From: Caulobacteraceae bacterium
Lineage (GTDB): Bacteria; Pseudomonadota; Alphaproteobacteria; Caulobacterales; Caulobacteraceae
Reading direction: 5' to 3'
DNA length: 42,100 bases
Assembly: GCA_019247715.1 (NCBI GenBank)
Contig: JAFBAO010000024.1
Coordinates: 1 to 42,100 of the forward strand
The position numbers and the translations under genes are program-made. The notes beneath the pieces were generated by a model. That model was not told the origin of the DNA. It saw only the letters and a program-made list of their open reading frames with translations, and did no database searches. Shown in pieces: positions 9,641 through 16,915 of this stretch (the first letter of the stretch is position 1; each line of letters opens with the position of its first letter).

Positions 9641-9657
9641 TTGGCTGCCCATTTGCT
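9641..9657 (+). promoter_or_regulatory. Candidate sigma-54 (-24/-12) promoter for nasTS
   Basis: TTGGC at 9641-9645 and TTGCT at 9653-9657 place GG (9643-9644) and GC (9655-9656) exactly 10 bases apart, the strict RpoN spacing. Predicted transcription start is about 9668, some 40 bases before the nasT ATG at 9709. Nitrogen-assimilation operons in proteobacteria are often NtrC/RpoN dependent. No NtrC site was identified with confidence. Confidence 0.5.
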
Positions 9658-9708
9658 GCGCTGCAACACTGTCGCTGCGCCGAACCCGTACTCTAGTCAT
9701 TGGGCGTC

Positions 9709-10287
9709 ATGCGCGTACTCGTCATCGATCCGGACCCCGCGCGGGCGGCCCTGGTGGCCGAGGGCCTCGCCGGCGCCGAGCCGGCCGAGGTGCGCCACGC
9801 CGCCCAGTTCGACGAGGCCGAGGCGCGCCGCTTCGAGCCGGACGTGGTGGTCATCGCCGCCGACAGTCCCGATCGCGACACCCTGGAGAGCCTGCGCGAG
9901 GCCAGCCAGGGCAATCCGCGGCCGGTGGTGATGTTCGTGGACCGCTCGGCGCCGGGGCTCGCCCAGGCGGCGGTGGAAGCGGGGGTGGCGGCCTACGTGG
10001 TCGACGGCCTGTCGCCCTCGCGGGTGCGCGGCGTGCTGGAAGTGGCCATGAGCCGCTTCAACCTGATGCAGCGCCTGCGCTCCGACCTGGAGAAGGCCAA
10101 GGCGGATCTCGCCTCGCGCAAGACCGTCGAGCGGGCCAAGGGGATCTTGATGAAGGAGCGGGGACTGGACGAGGAGGCGGCCTACGGGGTGCTGCGCAAG
10201 CTCGCGATGGATTCGGGGCGGCCGCTGGCGGCGGTGGCCGCCGACCTGATCGCCTTTGCGGGCGTGCTCAAGGGGAACGGCGGATGA
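9709..10287 (+). CDS. nasT: NasT: ANTAR-domain antitermination regulator for nitrate/nitrite assimilation
   Basis: A 192-residue protein with a receiver-like N-terminal domain (MRVLVIDPDPARAAL; SPDRDTLESL at ~53-62) and a C-terminal ANTAR RNA-binding domain (KTVERAKGILMKERGLDEEAAYGVLRKLAMD). ANTAR proteins bind paired hairpins with six-base loops in leader RNAs and prevent termination. In the NasS-NasT pair, NasS holds NasT inactive until nitrate or nitrite binds. Position 50 (VVIAADSP), where the phosphoacceptor Asp of receivers would align, is Ala, consistent with control by protein binding rather than phosphorylation. ATG at 9709 was chosen over TTG at 9700. The stop overlaps the nasS start (ATGA), indicating translational coupling. 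Target hairpins are present downstream at 11637, 13216 and 19003. Confidence 0.92.
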   Translation: MRVLVIDPDPARAALVAEGLAGAEPAEVRHAAQFDEAEARRFEPDVVVIAADSPDRDTLESLREASQGNPRPVVMFVDRSAPGLAQAAVEAGVAAYVVDGLSPSRVRGVLEVAMSRFNLMQRLRSDLEKAKADLASRKTVERAKGILMKERGLDEEAAYGVLRKLAMDSGRPLAAVAADLIAFAGVLKGNGG

Positions 10288-11498
10288 CGCTGGAGAAGAC
10301 CCAGGTGCGGCTCGGCTTCATCGCCCTCAGCGACTGCGCCCCGCTGGCGGTCGCCGAGGCGCGCGGCCTCTTCGCCGCCGAGGGGCTCGAGGTGACGCTC
10401 TCGCGCGAGCCCTCCTGGGCCAACGTCCGCGACCGCCTGGCGGCGGGGCTCCTCGACGGGGCCCACATGCTGGCGCCGATGGCGGTGGCTCAGAGCCTGG
10501 GCCTGGGCGGGGAGGGGACGCCGATGCGGGTTCCGCTGGCGCTCAATCTCAACGGCAGCGCCATCACCGTCTCGCGGGCGGTCGCCGCGGCCTTGCGGGC
10601 CATCGATCCCGACGGCATGGCGCGCCGGCCCCGCTCGGCCTCCAGCCTTCGGCGCCTGATCGAGCAGCGCCGCCGCCATCGCGCCGGTCCCCTGACCTTC
10701 GCGGTGGTCTTCCCCTATTCGATCCACAACTACGAGCTCCGCTACTGGCTGGCGGCCGGCGGCGTCGATCCGGACCGGGACGTGCGGCTGATCATCGTGC
10801 CGCCGGCGCGCATGGTGGAGAAGCTGTCCTCCGGCGAGATCGACGGCTTCTGCGTCGGGGCGCCCTGGAACGGGCTGGCGGCGCAGCGGGGGCTGGGGGA
10901 GATCCTGCTGCATGCCGCCGAATGGTGGGGCGCCGGGCCCGACAAGGTGTTCGGCGTCACCCGCGCCTGGGCCGAAGCCCATCCAGAGACGCTGCGGGCG
11001 CTGGTGCGGGCGCTGCTGCGGGCGGCCGCCTGGGCCGACGACGCCAACAACCGGCCCGAGCTCGCGGCCCTCTTGGCCCGGCCCGAATATGTAGGCGCGC
11101 CGGAGGCGGCGCTGCGGCTGTCGCTCCTGGGCGGCGCCGAGCTCGGCGCAGACGGCGCCGACTACCTGGTCTTTCATCGCTACGCCGCCAGCTTCCCCTG
11201 GCGCAGCCACGCCGCCTGGTTCCTCAGCCAGATGATCCGCTGGGGTCAGGCGCCCCGGGACGCCGACTTCGCCGCCGCCGCCGAGGTCTATGATCCAAGC
11301 CTCTTGCGCGCCGCCGCCGCCGACCTGGGCCTGGCCGCGCCGCTCATCGACGCCAAGCCCGAAGGCGCCCACGCCGCCCCCTGGCGCCTGGCCGAGGCCA
11401 CCGCGCCCATCGCCATGGCGGCGGACAGCTTCGTCGACGGCAAGGTCTTCGATCCGGCCGACCCGCTGGCCTACCTCGACGCCTTCGCCGATACATGA
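10284..11498 (+). CDS. nasS: NasS: cytoplasmic nitrate/nitrite sensor, NrtA/CmpA-like
   Basis: A 404-residue protein of the NrtA/CmpA substrate-binding fold (RLGFIALSDCAPLAVAEARGLFAAEGLEV; FPYSIHNYELRYWLAAGG; GEIDGFCVGAPWN; FHRYAASFPW). It has no signal peptide or lipobox, unlike transporter binding proteins, so it should stay in the cytoplasm. That is the known trait of NasS, which binds NasT and releases it when nitrate or nitrite is present. It overlaps nasT by 4 bases and is followed by a 285-base leader and the porin gene. The alternative, an ABC transporter binding protein, is unlikely because no permease or ATPase genes are nearby. Confidence 0.92.
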   Translation: MTLEKTQVRLGFIALSDCAPLAVAEARGLFAAEGLEVTLSREPSWANVRDRLAAGLLDGAHMLAPMAVAQSLGLGGEGTPMRVPLALNLNGSAITVSRAVAAALRAIDPDGMARRPRSASSLRRLIEQRRRHRAGPLTFAVVFPYSIHNYELRYWLAAGGVDPDRDVRLIIVPPARMVEKLSSGEIDGFCVGAPWNGLAAQRGLGEILLHAAEWWGAGPDKVFGVTRAWAEAHPETLRALVRALLRAAAWADDANNRPELAALLARPEYVGAPEAALRLSLLGGAELGADGADYLVFHRYAASFPWRSHAAWFLSQMIRWGQAPRDADFAAAAEVYDPSLLRAAAADLGLAAPLIDAKPEGAHAAPWRLAEATAPIAMAADSFVDGKVFDPADPLAYLDAFADT

Positions 11499-11541
11499 GC
11501 TCGCCCAGACCGCCGCCTCCAAATCGGGCGCCGGCGGGCAA

Positions 11542-11557
11542 GGATTGTGCGCTGCAA
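11542..11557 (+). promoter_or_regulatory. Weak candidate sigma-54 promoter for the porin leader
   Basis: GG (11542-11543) and GC (11554-11555) are 10 bases apart, and the -12 side reads CTGCAA, one base from the TTGCA consensus. The -24 side (AGGATT) is poor. If real, transcription would start near 11567 and the hairpins at 11637-11676 would lie about 70 bases into the RNA. Confidence 0.25.
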
Positions 11558-11636
11558 CAGCTGTGTGACGATCTCGTCCGGTCCGCCCGGCCGCGGGCGT
11601 TGACCGCGGGGCGGCGGCTGGTCTGATCACGGACGA

Positions 11637-11676
11637 CGCAGGGCAACGACGGCCTGCGCGGGGTCCTCGGCGACCC
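11637..11676 (+). promoter_or_regulatory. ANTAR (NasT) target: tandem six-base-loop hairpins, leader 1
   Basis: Hairpin 1: 11637-11644 pairs with 11651-11658 (one G-G mismatch at 11643/11652) around the loop AACGAC (11645-11650), with A at loop position 1 and G at position 4. Hairpin 2 follows after two bases: 11661-11665 pairs with 11672-11676 around the loop CTCGGC, which keeps G4 but has C at position 1. Next come GAAAAA (11677-11682) and TTTTTC (11691-11696), able to form a weak A/T stem ending in a T run, a possible terminator. The arrangement fits NasT-controlled antitermination of the porin unit at 11784. Structure is seen by hand pairing; function is inferred. Confidence 0.6.
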
Positions 11677-11783
11677 GAAAAATCAACAGCTTTTTCAAGG
11701 ACAACGGCGTCCGGTCCGGGGGAGCGATCCTCGCGGGATCGGGCGTCTTCGCGCCTGCCGAGGCGGGCGGAGGGGACTTTTCG

Positions 11784-13073
11784 ATGAGACACATGTTGAA
11801 AACCGGGGCGGCCTGCGCGGCGCTGCTCGGCCTCGGCGCCGGGTCGGCCTGGGCGGGGGACGCGCCCGATCTTCCGGCCGCGGTCGTCGCCGGCAAGTCG
11901 ATCTTCGACGTACGTACGCGCTACGAGAACGTGGAGCAGACGCCGCTGAAGCGGGGCGAGGCGCTCACCACCCGGATCCAGGCCGGCTGGGAAAGCGCCG
12001 ACTTCCACGGGGTGAAGGTTCTGCTGGAGTTCGCTGGCGCCTTCCACACCGATTCCGAACACTACAACGTGGCCGTCCCGGGCGGCGCGTCGCTGAACGG
12101 CCGGACCCGCTACCCGGTCATCAACGATCCCTCTTTCGCGACCCTCAACCGGGCCCAGCTCTCGTGGACGCCCGCTCCATTCTTCACCCTGACGGCCGGT
12201 CGCCAGCGGGTGCTGATCGACGACCAGCGGTTCATCGGCAACGTCGGCTGGCGCCAGGACGAGCAGCGCTTCGACGCGGTGCGGGCCGACTTCGCGCATG
12301 GCGGCCTGAAGGCGACCTATCTCTACGTCTTCCACGTGGACCGCATCTTCGGCGGCCGGCTCGACTGGAGCTCGGACAGCCACCTCGTGAACGTCGCCTA
12401 TGAGGTCGCCCCGCCGCTGCGCCTCGAGGGCTTCACCTACGCCCTGGACTTCTCCAGCCACGATCCCCGAGCGGCGGCCGCGCCCAACGCCAGCTTCACC
12501 GCGGGCGCCCGGGCGAGCGGCAAGGCCAAGGCGGGGCCGCTGCAGCTGGCCTACGATGCGACCTGGGCGCGCCAGACCGAATACCGCGGCCGCACGACGC
12601 CCTTCCGCCTCGACTTCTGGCAGGCCGATCTTTCCGCCACCTACAAGATCCTCACCCTCAAGGGCGACTACGAGCAGCTGGACGGGAACGGCGTCAGGGG
12701 CTTCACCACGCCGCTGGCCACCACCCACGGCTTCCAGGGGTGGGCCGACGCCTTCGCCGCCAGCGCCGGCAACAAGACCCACCGGGACGGCATCCGCGAC
12801 GTCAACGTGACCTTCGTGGTGCGGCCGAGCTGGAAGATCCCCGGCTTCGCCCACCCGGAGGCGCTGGTGCGCTACTTCGACTTCCAGTCCGAACGGACGG
12901 GCGCCTACCTGGGCCGCGAGTGGGACGCTCAGCTGCAGGCGACCATCGCTCCCAAGCTGACACTGGCGATCAAGTACGCCGGCTTCGAACGGGCCGCCCA
13001 GGTTCCGCGCGGGACGAGCGCCCCGCCGGCTTCGCGGACCAAGCTGTGGCTGACCTTGGAGTATAAGCTTTGA
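11784..13073 (+). CDS. Alginate-export-type outer membrane porin in the nitrate cluster
   Basis: A 429-residue outer-membrane beta-barrel candidate. The signal peptide is MRHMLKTGAACAALLGLGAGSAWA with cleavage before GDAPD. The mature protein opens with FDVRTRYENVEQTPLKRGEALTTRIQAGWES and continues with LNRAQLSWTP, GRQRVLIDDQRFIGNVGWRQDEQRFDAVR, alternating beta strands and a terminal aromatic-rich strand ending LEYKL, all features of the alginate export (AlgE-like) family. In this context, between nasTS and the transporter, it most likely lets nitrate or nitrite cross the outer membrane rather than alginate (inference). ATG at 11784 follows GGAGGGG closely. The leader upstream carries a NasT-type hairpin pair. 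Confidence 0.8.
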   Translation: MRHMLKTGAACAALLGLGAGSAWAGDAPDLPAAVVAGKSIFDVRTRYENVEQTPLKRGEALTTRIQAGWESADFHGVKVLLEFAGAFHTDSEHYNVAVPGGASLNGRTRYPVINDPSFATLNRAQLSWTPAPFFTLTAGRQRVLIDDQRFIGNVGWRQDEQRFDAVRADFAHGGLKATYLYVFHVDRIFGGRLDWSSDSHLVNVAYEVAPPLRLEGFTYALDFSSHDPRAAAAPNASFTAGARASGKAKAGPLQLAYDATWARQTEYRGRTTPFRLDFWQADLSATYKILTLKGDYEQLDGNGVRGFTTPLATTHGFQGWADAFAASAGNKTHRDGIRDVNVTFVVRPSWKIPGFAHPEALVRYFDFQSERTGAYLGREWDAQLQATIAPKLTLAIKYAGFERAAQVPRGTSAPPASRTKLWLTLEYKL

Positions 13074-13215
13074 GGCGCCCCGGCCCGAATTTGCGTCAGC
13101 CGGCCCCGGCGGGCGCCCGTTCGCTGATCAAAGCGCGGGCGCAAGGCGGCGTTGGCGCGAAAGCGCGCTGCGCCTGGGCGATCGACGGCTAGACTCTGCT
13201 GCAGTCGCGAAGTCA

Positions 13216-13253
13216 GCGGCGCCAACGAGGGCGCTGCAGCCAGACCGTCCTGG
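13216..13253 (+). promoter_or_regulatory. ANTAR (NasT) target: tandem six-base-loop hairpins, leader 2
   Basis: Hairpin 1: 13216-13223 pairs fully with 13230-13237 (one G-U wobble at 13218/13235) around the loop AACGAG (13224-13229). Hairpin 2 starts after two bases: CCAG at 13240-13243 pairs with CTGG at 13250-13253 around the loop ACCGTC (13244-13249). Both loops have A1 and G4, the two bases ANTAR proteins require. It lies 74 bases before the transporter ATG. This is the best match of the three leaders to the published tandem-hairpin architecture. Function is inferred. Confidence 0.65.
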
Positions 13254-13285
13254 GGCCTTCGCGCAATCCCAAAATCCACGCCATC

Positions 13286-13307
13286 CCGCCGCGTCCCCAC
13301 GCGGCGG
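13286..13307 (+). terminator. Strong hairpin just upstream of the transporter start
   Basis: A perfect 9-bp stem, 13286-13294 with 13299-13307, closes a CCCC loop about 20 bases before the ATG at 13327 and next to the likely ribosome site (AGGA near 13313). It has no T tract. It may be the attenuator that the upstream ANTAR hairpins control, or a block on ribosome access; neither is shown. Confidence 0.35.
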
Positions 13308-13326
13308 CCAGCCAGGACGCGAGCCG

Positions 13327-14538
13327 ATGAATTTGAAGAGCTTCTTGAAAGCCGGCCACACGCCGACACTGTTCTCCGCCTTCCTCTATTTCGACATGAG
13401 CTTCATGGTCTGGGTGCTGCTGGGCGCGCTCGGCGTCTTCGTGGCCAAAGACCTGCACCTGAACCCCGCCCAGAAGGGGTTCATGGTCGCCGTGCCGGTG
13501 CTGGCGGGCGCGGTCATCCGGATCATCAACGGCCTGGCGGTGGACCACTTCGGCCCGCGCCGCGTCGGGATCGTCTGCCAGATCCTGGTGATCGCCGGCC
13601 TGGCGGCGGCCTGGAAGCTGGGCGTCCACGATCTCGATCAGGTCTTCCTGCTGGGGATCGTGCTGGGGATCGCCGGCGCCTCGTTCGCCGTCGCCCTGCC
13701 GCTGGCCTCGCGCTGGTATCCGCCGGAGCACCAGGGCCTGGCGCTGGGCATCGCCGGCGCGGGCAATTCAGGCACGGTGCTCGCCTCCCTTTTCGCCCCG
13801 GGCCTGGCGGCCGCGCTGGGCTGGAAGGCGGTGATCGGCCTCGCCACCCTGCCGCTCATGGCGACGCTGGCCGTCTACCTCTTCTGCGCCAAGGACAGCC
13901 CCGAGCAGCCGGCCCCGAAGGGGCTGAAGGACTACCTGGCGGTGCTGAAGACGCCCGACGCCTGGTGGTTCATGCTCTTCTACTCGGTGACCTTCGGCGG
14001 CTTCGTTGGCCTCTCCTCGTCGCTCGCCATCTACTTCAACTCCGAATACCACCTGGGCGCCGTGGTAGCCGGCTTCTTCACGGCCGCCTGCGTCTTCGCC
14101 GGCTCGCTGTTCCGGCCGGTCGGCGGCGCGATCGCCGACCGCATCGGCGGCATCCGGACCCTGACCTGGGTGTACCTCGCCGCCATCACCGCCCTCGTGG
14201 CGGTGAGCTTCCCGCTGGGCTCGCCCTGGCTGGCGCTGGTGATCCTGATCGCCGGCATGGGGGCGCTCGGCATGGGCAACGGGGCGATCTTCCAGCTCGT
14301 CCCGCAGCGGTTCCGCAAGGAGATCGGGGTGATGACCGGCCTCGTGGGCAGCATGGGCGGGGTCGGCGGGTTCTACCTGGCCTCCAGCCTCGGCCTCTCC
14401 AAGCAGCTCACCGGCAGCTACCAGAGCGGCTTCATCAGCTTCGCGCTCCTCGCCTTCATCGCCCTCGTCAGCCTCACCGGCGTCAAGCGCCAGTGGCGCT
14501 CGAGCTGGGGCGCGCTGGCAGCCGCCGGGCGGGTCTAG
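13327..14538 (+). CDS. narK: NarK-type MFS nitrate/nitrite transporter
   Basis: A 403-residue major facilitator protein with about 12 membrane segments. Both nitrate signature motifs of the NNP family are present: GIAGAGNSGT (residues 141-150) and GMGNGAIFQLVP (315-326), followed by GLVGSMGGVGGFYL. Candidate substrate-binding arginines are Arg65 (VIRIING) and Arg263 (SLFRPVGG). It imports nitrate, possibly exchanging or also importing nitrite, for the cytoplasmic reductases encoded at 19.1-24.6 kb. ATG at 13327 follows a short AGGA. It has its own leader with a NasT-type hairpin pair and its own terminator 26 bases after the stop, so it forms a separate transcription unit. Confidence 0.93.
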   Translation: MNLKSFLKAGHTPTLFSAFLYFDMSFMVWVLLGALGVFVAKDLHLNPAQKGFMVAVPVLAGAVIRIINGLAVDHFGPRRVGIVCQILVIAGLAAAWKLGVHDLDQVFLLGIVLGIAGASFAVALPLASRWYPPEHQGLALGIAGAGNSGTVLASLFAPGLAAALGWKAVIGLATLPLMATLAVYLFCAKDSPEQPAPKGLKDYLAVLKTPDAWWFMLFYSVTFGGFVGLSSSLAIYFNSEYHLGAVVAGFFTAACVFAGSLFRPVGGAIADRIGGIRTLTWVYLAAITALVAVSFPLGSPWLALVILIAGMGALGMGNGAIFQLVPQRFRKEIGVMTGLVGSMGGVGGFYLASSLGLSKQLTGSYQSGFISFALLAFIALVSLTGVKRQWRSSWGALAAAGRV

Positions 14539-14563
14539 CCGGTTCCCGCCGAGAGGCACGTCG

Positions 14564-14603
14564 GGCGATCACCGCCCCGCGTCCGGCGGCGGTGATCGCC
14601 TTT
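14564..14603 (+). terminator. Intrinsic terminator after the nitrate transporter
   Basis: A perfect 13-bp inverted repeat: 14564-14576 pairs with 14588-14600 around an 11-base loop, followed by TTT at 14601-14603. It starts 26 bases past the stop at 14538 and marks the end of the first nitrate block. It also lies between convergent genes and could stop the cupin gene's transcript. Confidence 0.75.
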
Positions 14604-14666
14604 GATCGGCGAGGATCGTGAATGGCCGGTCCGGTCGCGGACGGCTGCGTAGGTCCGCCCTCCGGT

Positions 14667-15263
14667 CTAGCCTTTCGCCCGGTTGTAGCTGCCGTGCGCG
14701 GCAGGCGGCTCGCCCCCGACGCGCCGGCCGCCGAAGACGATGTAGACCACGTGGGCCGGCTGGTCGCTTTGATTGTCCCAGCGGTGGTTCACCCCCGGCT
14801 GCAACAGGACGTCCCCCGGCCGCATGGGAGTGCGTATCCCGTCCTCCAGCTCGACCACGAGTTCGCCGGAGACCATGATCACGATCTCGGCGCTGTCGTG
14901 CCAGTGCCAGCCGCCATAGTCGTCGGGGCTCGCCGTCGCCCCCTTCGGGCGCGGATTGAACTTCACGTAGGTGGCTCGGAAGCCCTGTTCGGGGGCCATG
15001 GCGCTGGTGCGGCGCAATACGTCGATGGCCTCGTCAGGGTGCGGAGCGGGCTCTATCTGCGGGGCGAGCCCGTCGGTGGGCAGCAGGAACGGCAGCTTGT
15101 CGCCCGCCCACACACGCCAGATCTGGATGAGCCCGCCGCTCTCGCGGCCGTACTCGGACATGTAGTCGATTTCCGGCAGCGTCTGCACGCGGGCGCGCCG
15201 AGACCGGCCGTCCTCTCCATGACCGGCGGTGATCAGCCGGGGCGCATCGATGGGCGTAGCCAT
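14667..15263 (-). CDS. Cupin-domain protein
   Basis: A 198-residue protein with one clear cupin domain: the first motif GGWHWHDSAEIVIMVSGE gives HxH and Glu metal ligands, and the second motif RPGDVLLQPGVNHRW gives the last His. An N-terminal ~100 residues (MSEYGRESGGLIQIWRVWAG; LLPTDGLAPQIEPAPHP) precede it. Such single-domain cupins are metal-dependent dioxygenases, isomerases or sensors; the reaction is not predictable here. ATG at 15263 was chosen because GGAG lies 8 bases upstream; the frame extends to 15317 without a ribosome site. It is on the strand opposite to the nitrate genes and ends facing the transporter's terminator. Confidence 0.8.
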   Translation of the reverse strand: MATPIDAPRLITAGHGEDGRSRRARVQTLPEIDYMSEYGRESGGLIQIWRVWAGDKLPFLLPTDGLAPQIEPAPHPDEAIDVLRRTSAMAPEQGFRATYVKFNPRPKGATASPDDYGGWHWHDSAEIVIMVSGELVVELEDGIRTPMRPGDVLLQPGVNHRWDNQSDQPAHVVYIVFGGRRVGGEPPAAHGSYNRAKG

Positions 15264-15313
15264 GCACGGGTCTCCAGAACGCTGAAGGAGCGTGTCAACT
15301 GGGACCGCGGCGG

Positions 15314-16303
15314 TCAAGGCAGGCTTCCACTCTCCCAGCGCCGGATGGCCGATGCGACCTCGTCGGTGGCGACGTAGTGGACCATGTGGCCGGCGCCCTC
15401 GACCCCAACCACGGCGGCGTTCGGAAGCTGCTGGGAAAAGCGCACGGTCTGCTGCTCGAAGCCGGCGATCTTGTCCTCGCGGCCGGCGATCAGCAGGACC
15501 GGCAGGGTGATCTCGCTCGCGCGCGCCTGGAGCCTCTGGGCCTCGTGGACCATCCCCGCGCCGTCGGCGGCGCTGGCCGCCAGCTGCCAGGGCCGGACCG
15601 CCATGCCCACCGAATAGTCGGCGCGGAAACGCTCGGGGACCGGTGCGGGGGAGAAGAGCATCCTGAAGAGGGCCGGCGCCATGAGCCGGCCCACGATGGG
15701 CGACAGGGTGTAGCGCAGCGCCGGGCCCAGCACGGGCGCTGCGCTTCCCGCCGCCAGAACCGAGTCGAGCCTCAGGGTCGGGGCGTAATATCCGGACATC
15801 AGCACCAGGCCGCGCACCAGGCCGGCGAGCTCGAGGGCGAGGTTGGCCGCGACGATGGCGCCCCAGGAGTGGCCGATGATGACCGAATCCTGGAGGCCGA
15901 GCTGCGCCATAGCTTCGGCCAGCAGGCTCGCCTGGGCCGGGGCGCTCCAGTCCCGCCCCGACGGTCGCGGCGAGTAGCCGAACCCCGGCCGGTCGAACGC
16001 GAACACTCGGTGGTCCGCGGCCAGCGCGTCGAAGAGGCCGCTGGTGACAAAATCGTCGGCCGAGACGCCGTTGCCGTGCACCAGCACCAGGGGCGGTCCT
16101 CTGCCGGCCACGATATAGCGTAGGCGTATCCCTTGGGATTCGACGAAGGTCCCGCGCGGCGCCTGGCGCTTCTCGGCCTTGCGTCCGGCGGCCACGTTGG
16201 CCGCCGCGGCGCCGGCCAGGAGGCTGGCCACCAGACCGGCGCCGCCCAGGGCGCGCCCCAACCCCGATCCCCCGTGTTCGCGTCGCCCTGACTGGACTGG
16301 CAT
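15314..16303 (-). CDS. Alpha/beta hydrolase with N-terminal membrane anchor
   Basis: A 329-residue alpha/beta hydrolase. A hydrophobic segment near residues 17-42 (ALGGAGLVASLLAGAAAANVAAG) suggests membrane anchoring or export. The fold is clear: LVLVHGNG (oxyanion loop), FDRPGFGYSPRP, the nucleophile elbow GHSWGA, the acid in IAGREDKI and the catalytic His in GAGHMVHYV. Likely an esterase, lipase or epoxide/haloalkane-type hydrolase; substrate unknown. ATG at 16303 follows GGGGAG at 8 bases. It ends 50 bases upstream of the cupin gene on the same strand, so the two may be cotranscribed. Confidence 0.87.
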   Translation of the reverse strand: MPVQSGRREHGGSGLGRALGGAGLVASLLAGAAAANVAAGRKAEKRQAPRGTFVESQGIRLRYIVAGRGPPLVLVHGNGVSADDFVTSGLFDALAADHRVFAFDRPGFGYSPRPSGRDWSAPAQASLLAEAMAQLGLQDSVIIGHSWGAIVAANLALELAGLVRGLVLMSGYYAPTLRLDSVLAAGSAAPVLGPALRYTLSPIVGRLMAPALFRMLFSPAPVPERFRADYSVGMAVRPWQLAASAADGAGMVHEAQRLQARASEITLPVLLIAGREDKIAGFEQQTVRFSQQLPNAAVVGVEGAGHMVHYVATDEVASAIRRWESGSLP

Positions 16304-16483
16304 TCGTGAAGCTCCCCTTCTCGCCCCCGCGCGCTCAACCGGCTGCGCGCCACATCGTTCCCATTGGCTCGCACGCCAACCTGGCCATTCCAGGGCAAGC
16401 CGATTGTCGGAGCCCGGTCGGCCGATCCGTCCTACGGTCGGCGCGCGGGGTTATGTCACCACCGCAACCAGCAGGAGGACATT

Positions 16484-16813
16484 ATGGCGAAATTCCTGGC
16501 GGTCTACACCGGCAAGCCCGGCCCCCGCCCGCAGCCGGATCCGGCCATGATCGCCAAGGGCGTGGCCGCCTGGACCGAATGGGGCGCCCGCCATGCCGGG
16601 CGGATCGTCGAGGCCGGCGGCCCGCTCGGCAAGACCAAGAAGGTCTCGGCCTTAGGCATCTGCGACATCCAGAACAATCTCGCCGCCTATGTGATCGTCG
16701 AGGCCGAGGACCATGAGACGGCGGCCCGCATGTTCGAGAACCACCCGCACTTCACCATCTTTCCCGGCGACGCGATCGAGGTGATGCCCTGCCTGCCGAT
16801 CCCCGGGACCTGA
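16484..16813 (+). CDS. YCII-related domain protein
   Basis: A 109-residue protein of the YCII/DGPF ferredoxin-like dimeric fold: MAKFLAVYTGK at the start, AWTEWGARHAGRIVEAGGPLGKTKKVS in the middle and ENHPHFTIFPGDAIEVMPCLPIP at the end. Members bind small ligands or act as minor dehydrochlorinase-like or sensor domains; many have no known role. The start is supported by a strong AGGAGG 7 bases before ATG at 16484. It stands alone, divergent from the hydrolase at 16303. Confidence 0.82.
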   Translation: MAKFLAVYTGKPGPRPQPDPAMIAKGVAAWTEWGARHAGRIVEAGGPLGKTKKVSALGICDIQNNLAAYVIVEAEDHETAARMFENHPHFTIFPGDAIEVMPCLPIPGT

Positions 16814-16915
16814 GCGTCCTGGCGACCGGGCGAAGCGGCGGCCGATGGTTCCGGGGGCGCCGACGAGGTATCGTGGCGAGCAAGGCGACGAGATACTTCA
16901 GGGAGGACAAGACGT

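Noticed and set aside
10284..11498. ABC transporter nitrate-binding protein (NrtA)
   Set aside because: There is no signal peptide or lipobox and no permease or ATPase gene; the overlap with nasT points to NasS.
11591..11609. CCGCGG inverted repeat with a 7-base loop in the porin leader as the first ANTAR hairpin
   Set aside because: The loop GCGTTGA has seven bases and lacks A1/G4, and the hairpin is 27 bases from the well-formed pair at 11637-11676, so it was not used as the ANTAR site.
10182..12854. An 890-codon minus-strand frame across nasT, nasS, their leader and the porin
   Set aside because: It spans three well-supported plus-strand genes and a leader and has antisense-like composition; high GC makes stop codons rare.
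13162..13180. TTGGCGCG as a sigma-54 -24 element before the transporter
   Set aside because: The GC of a -12 element falls at 9 or 11 bases rather than the strict 10, and there is no TTGC.
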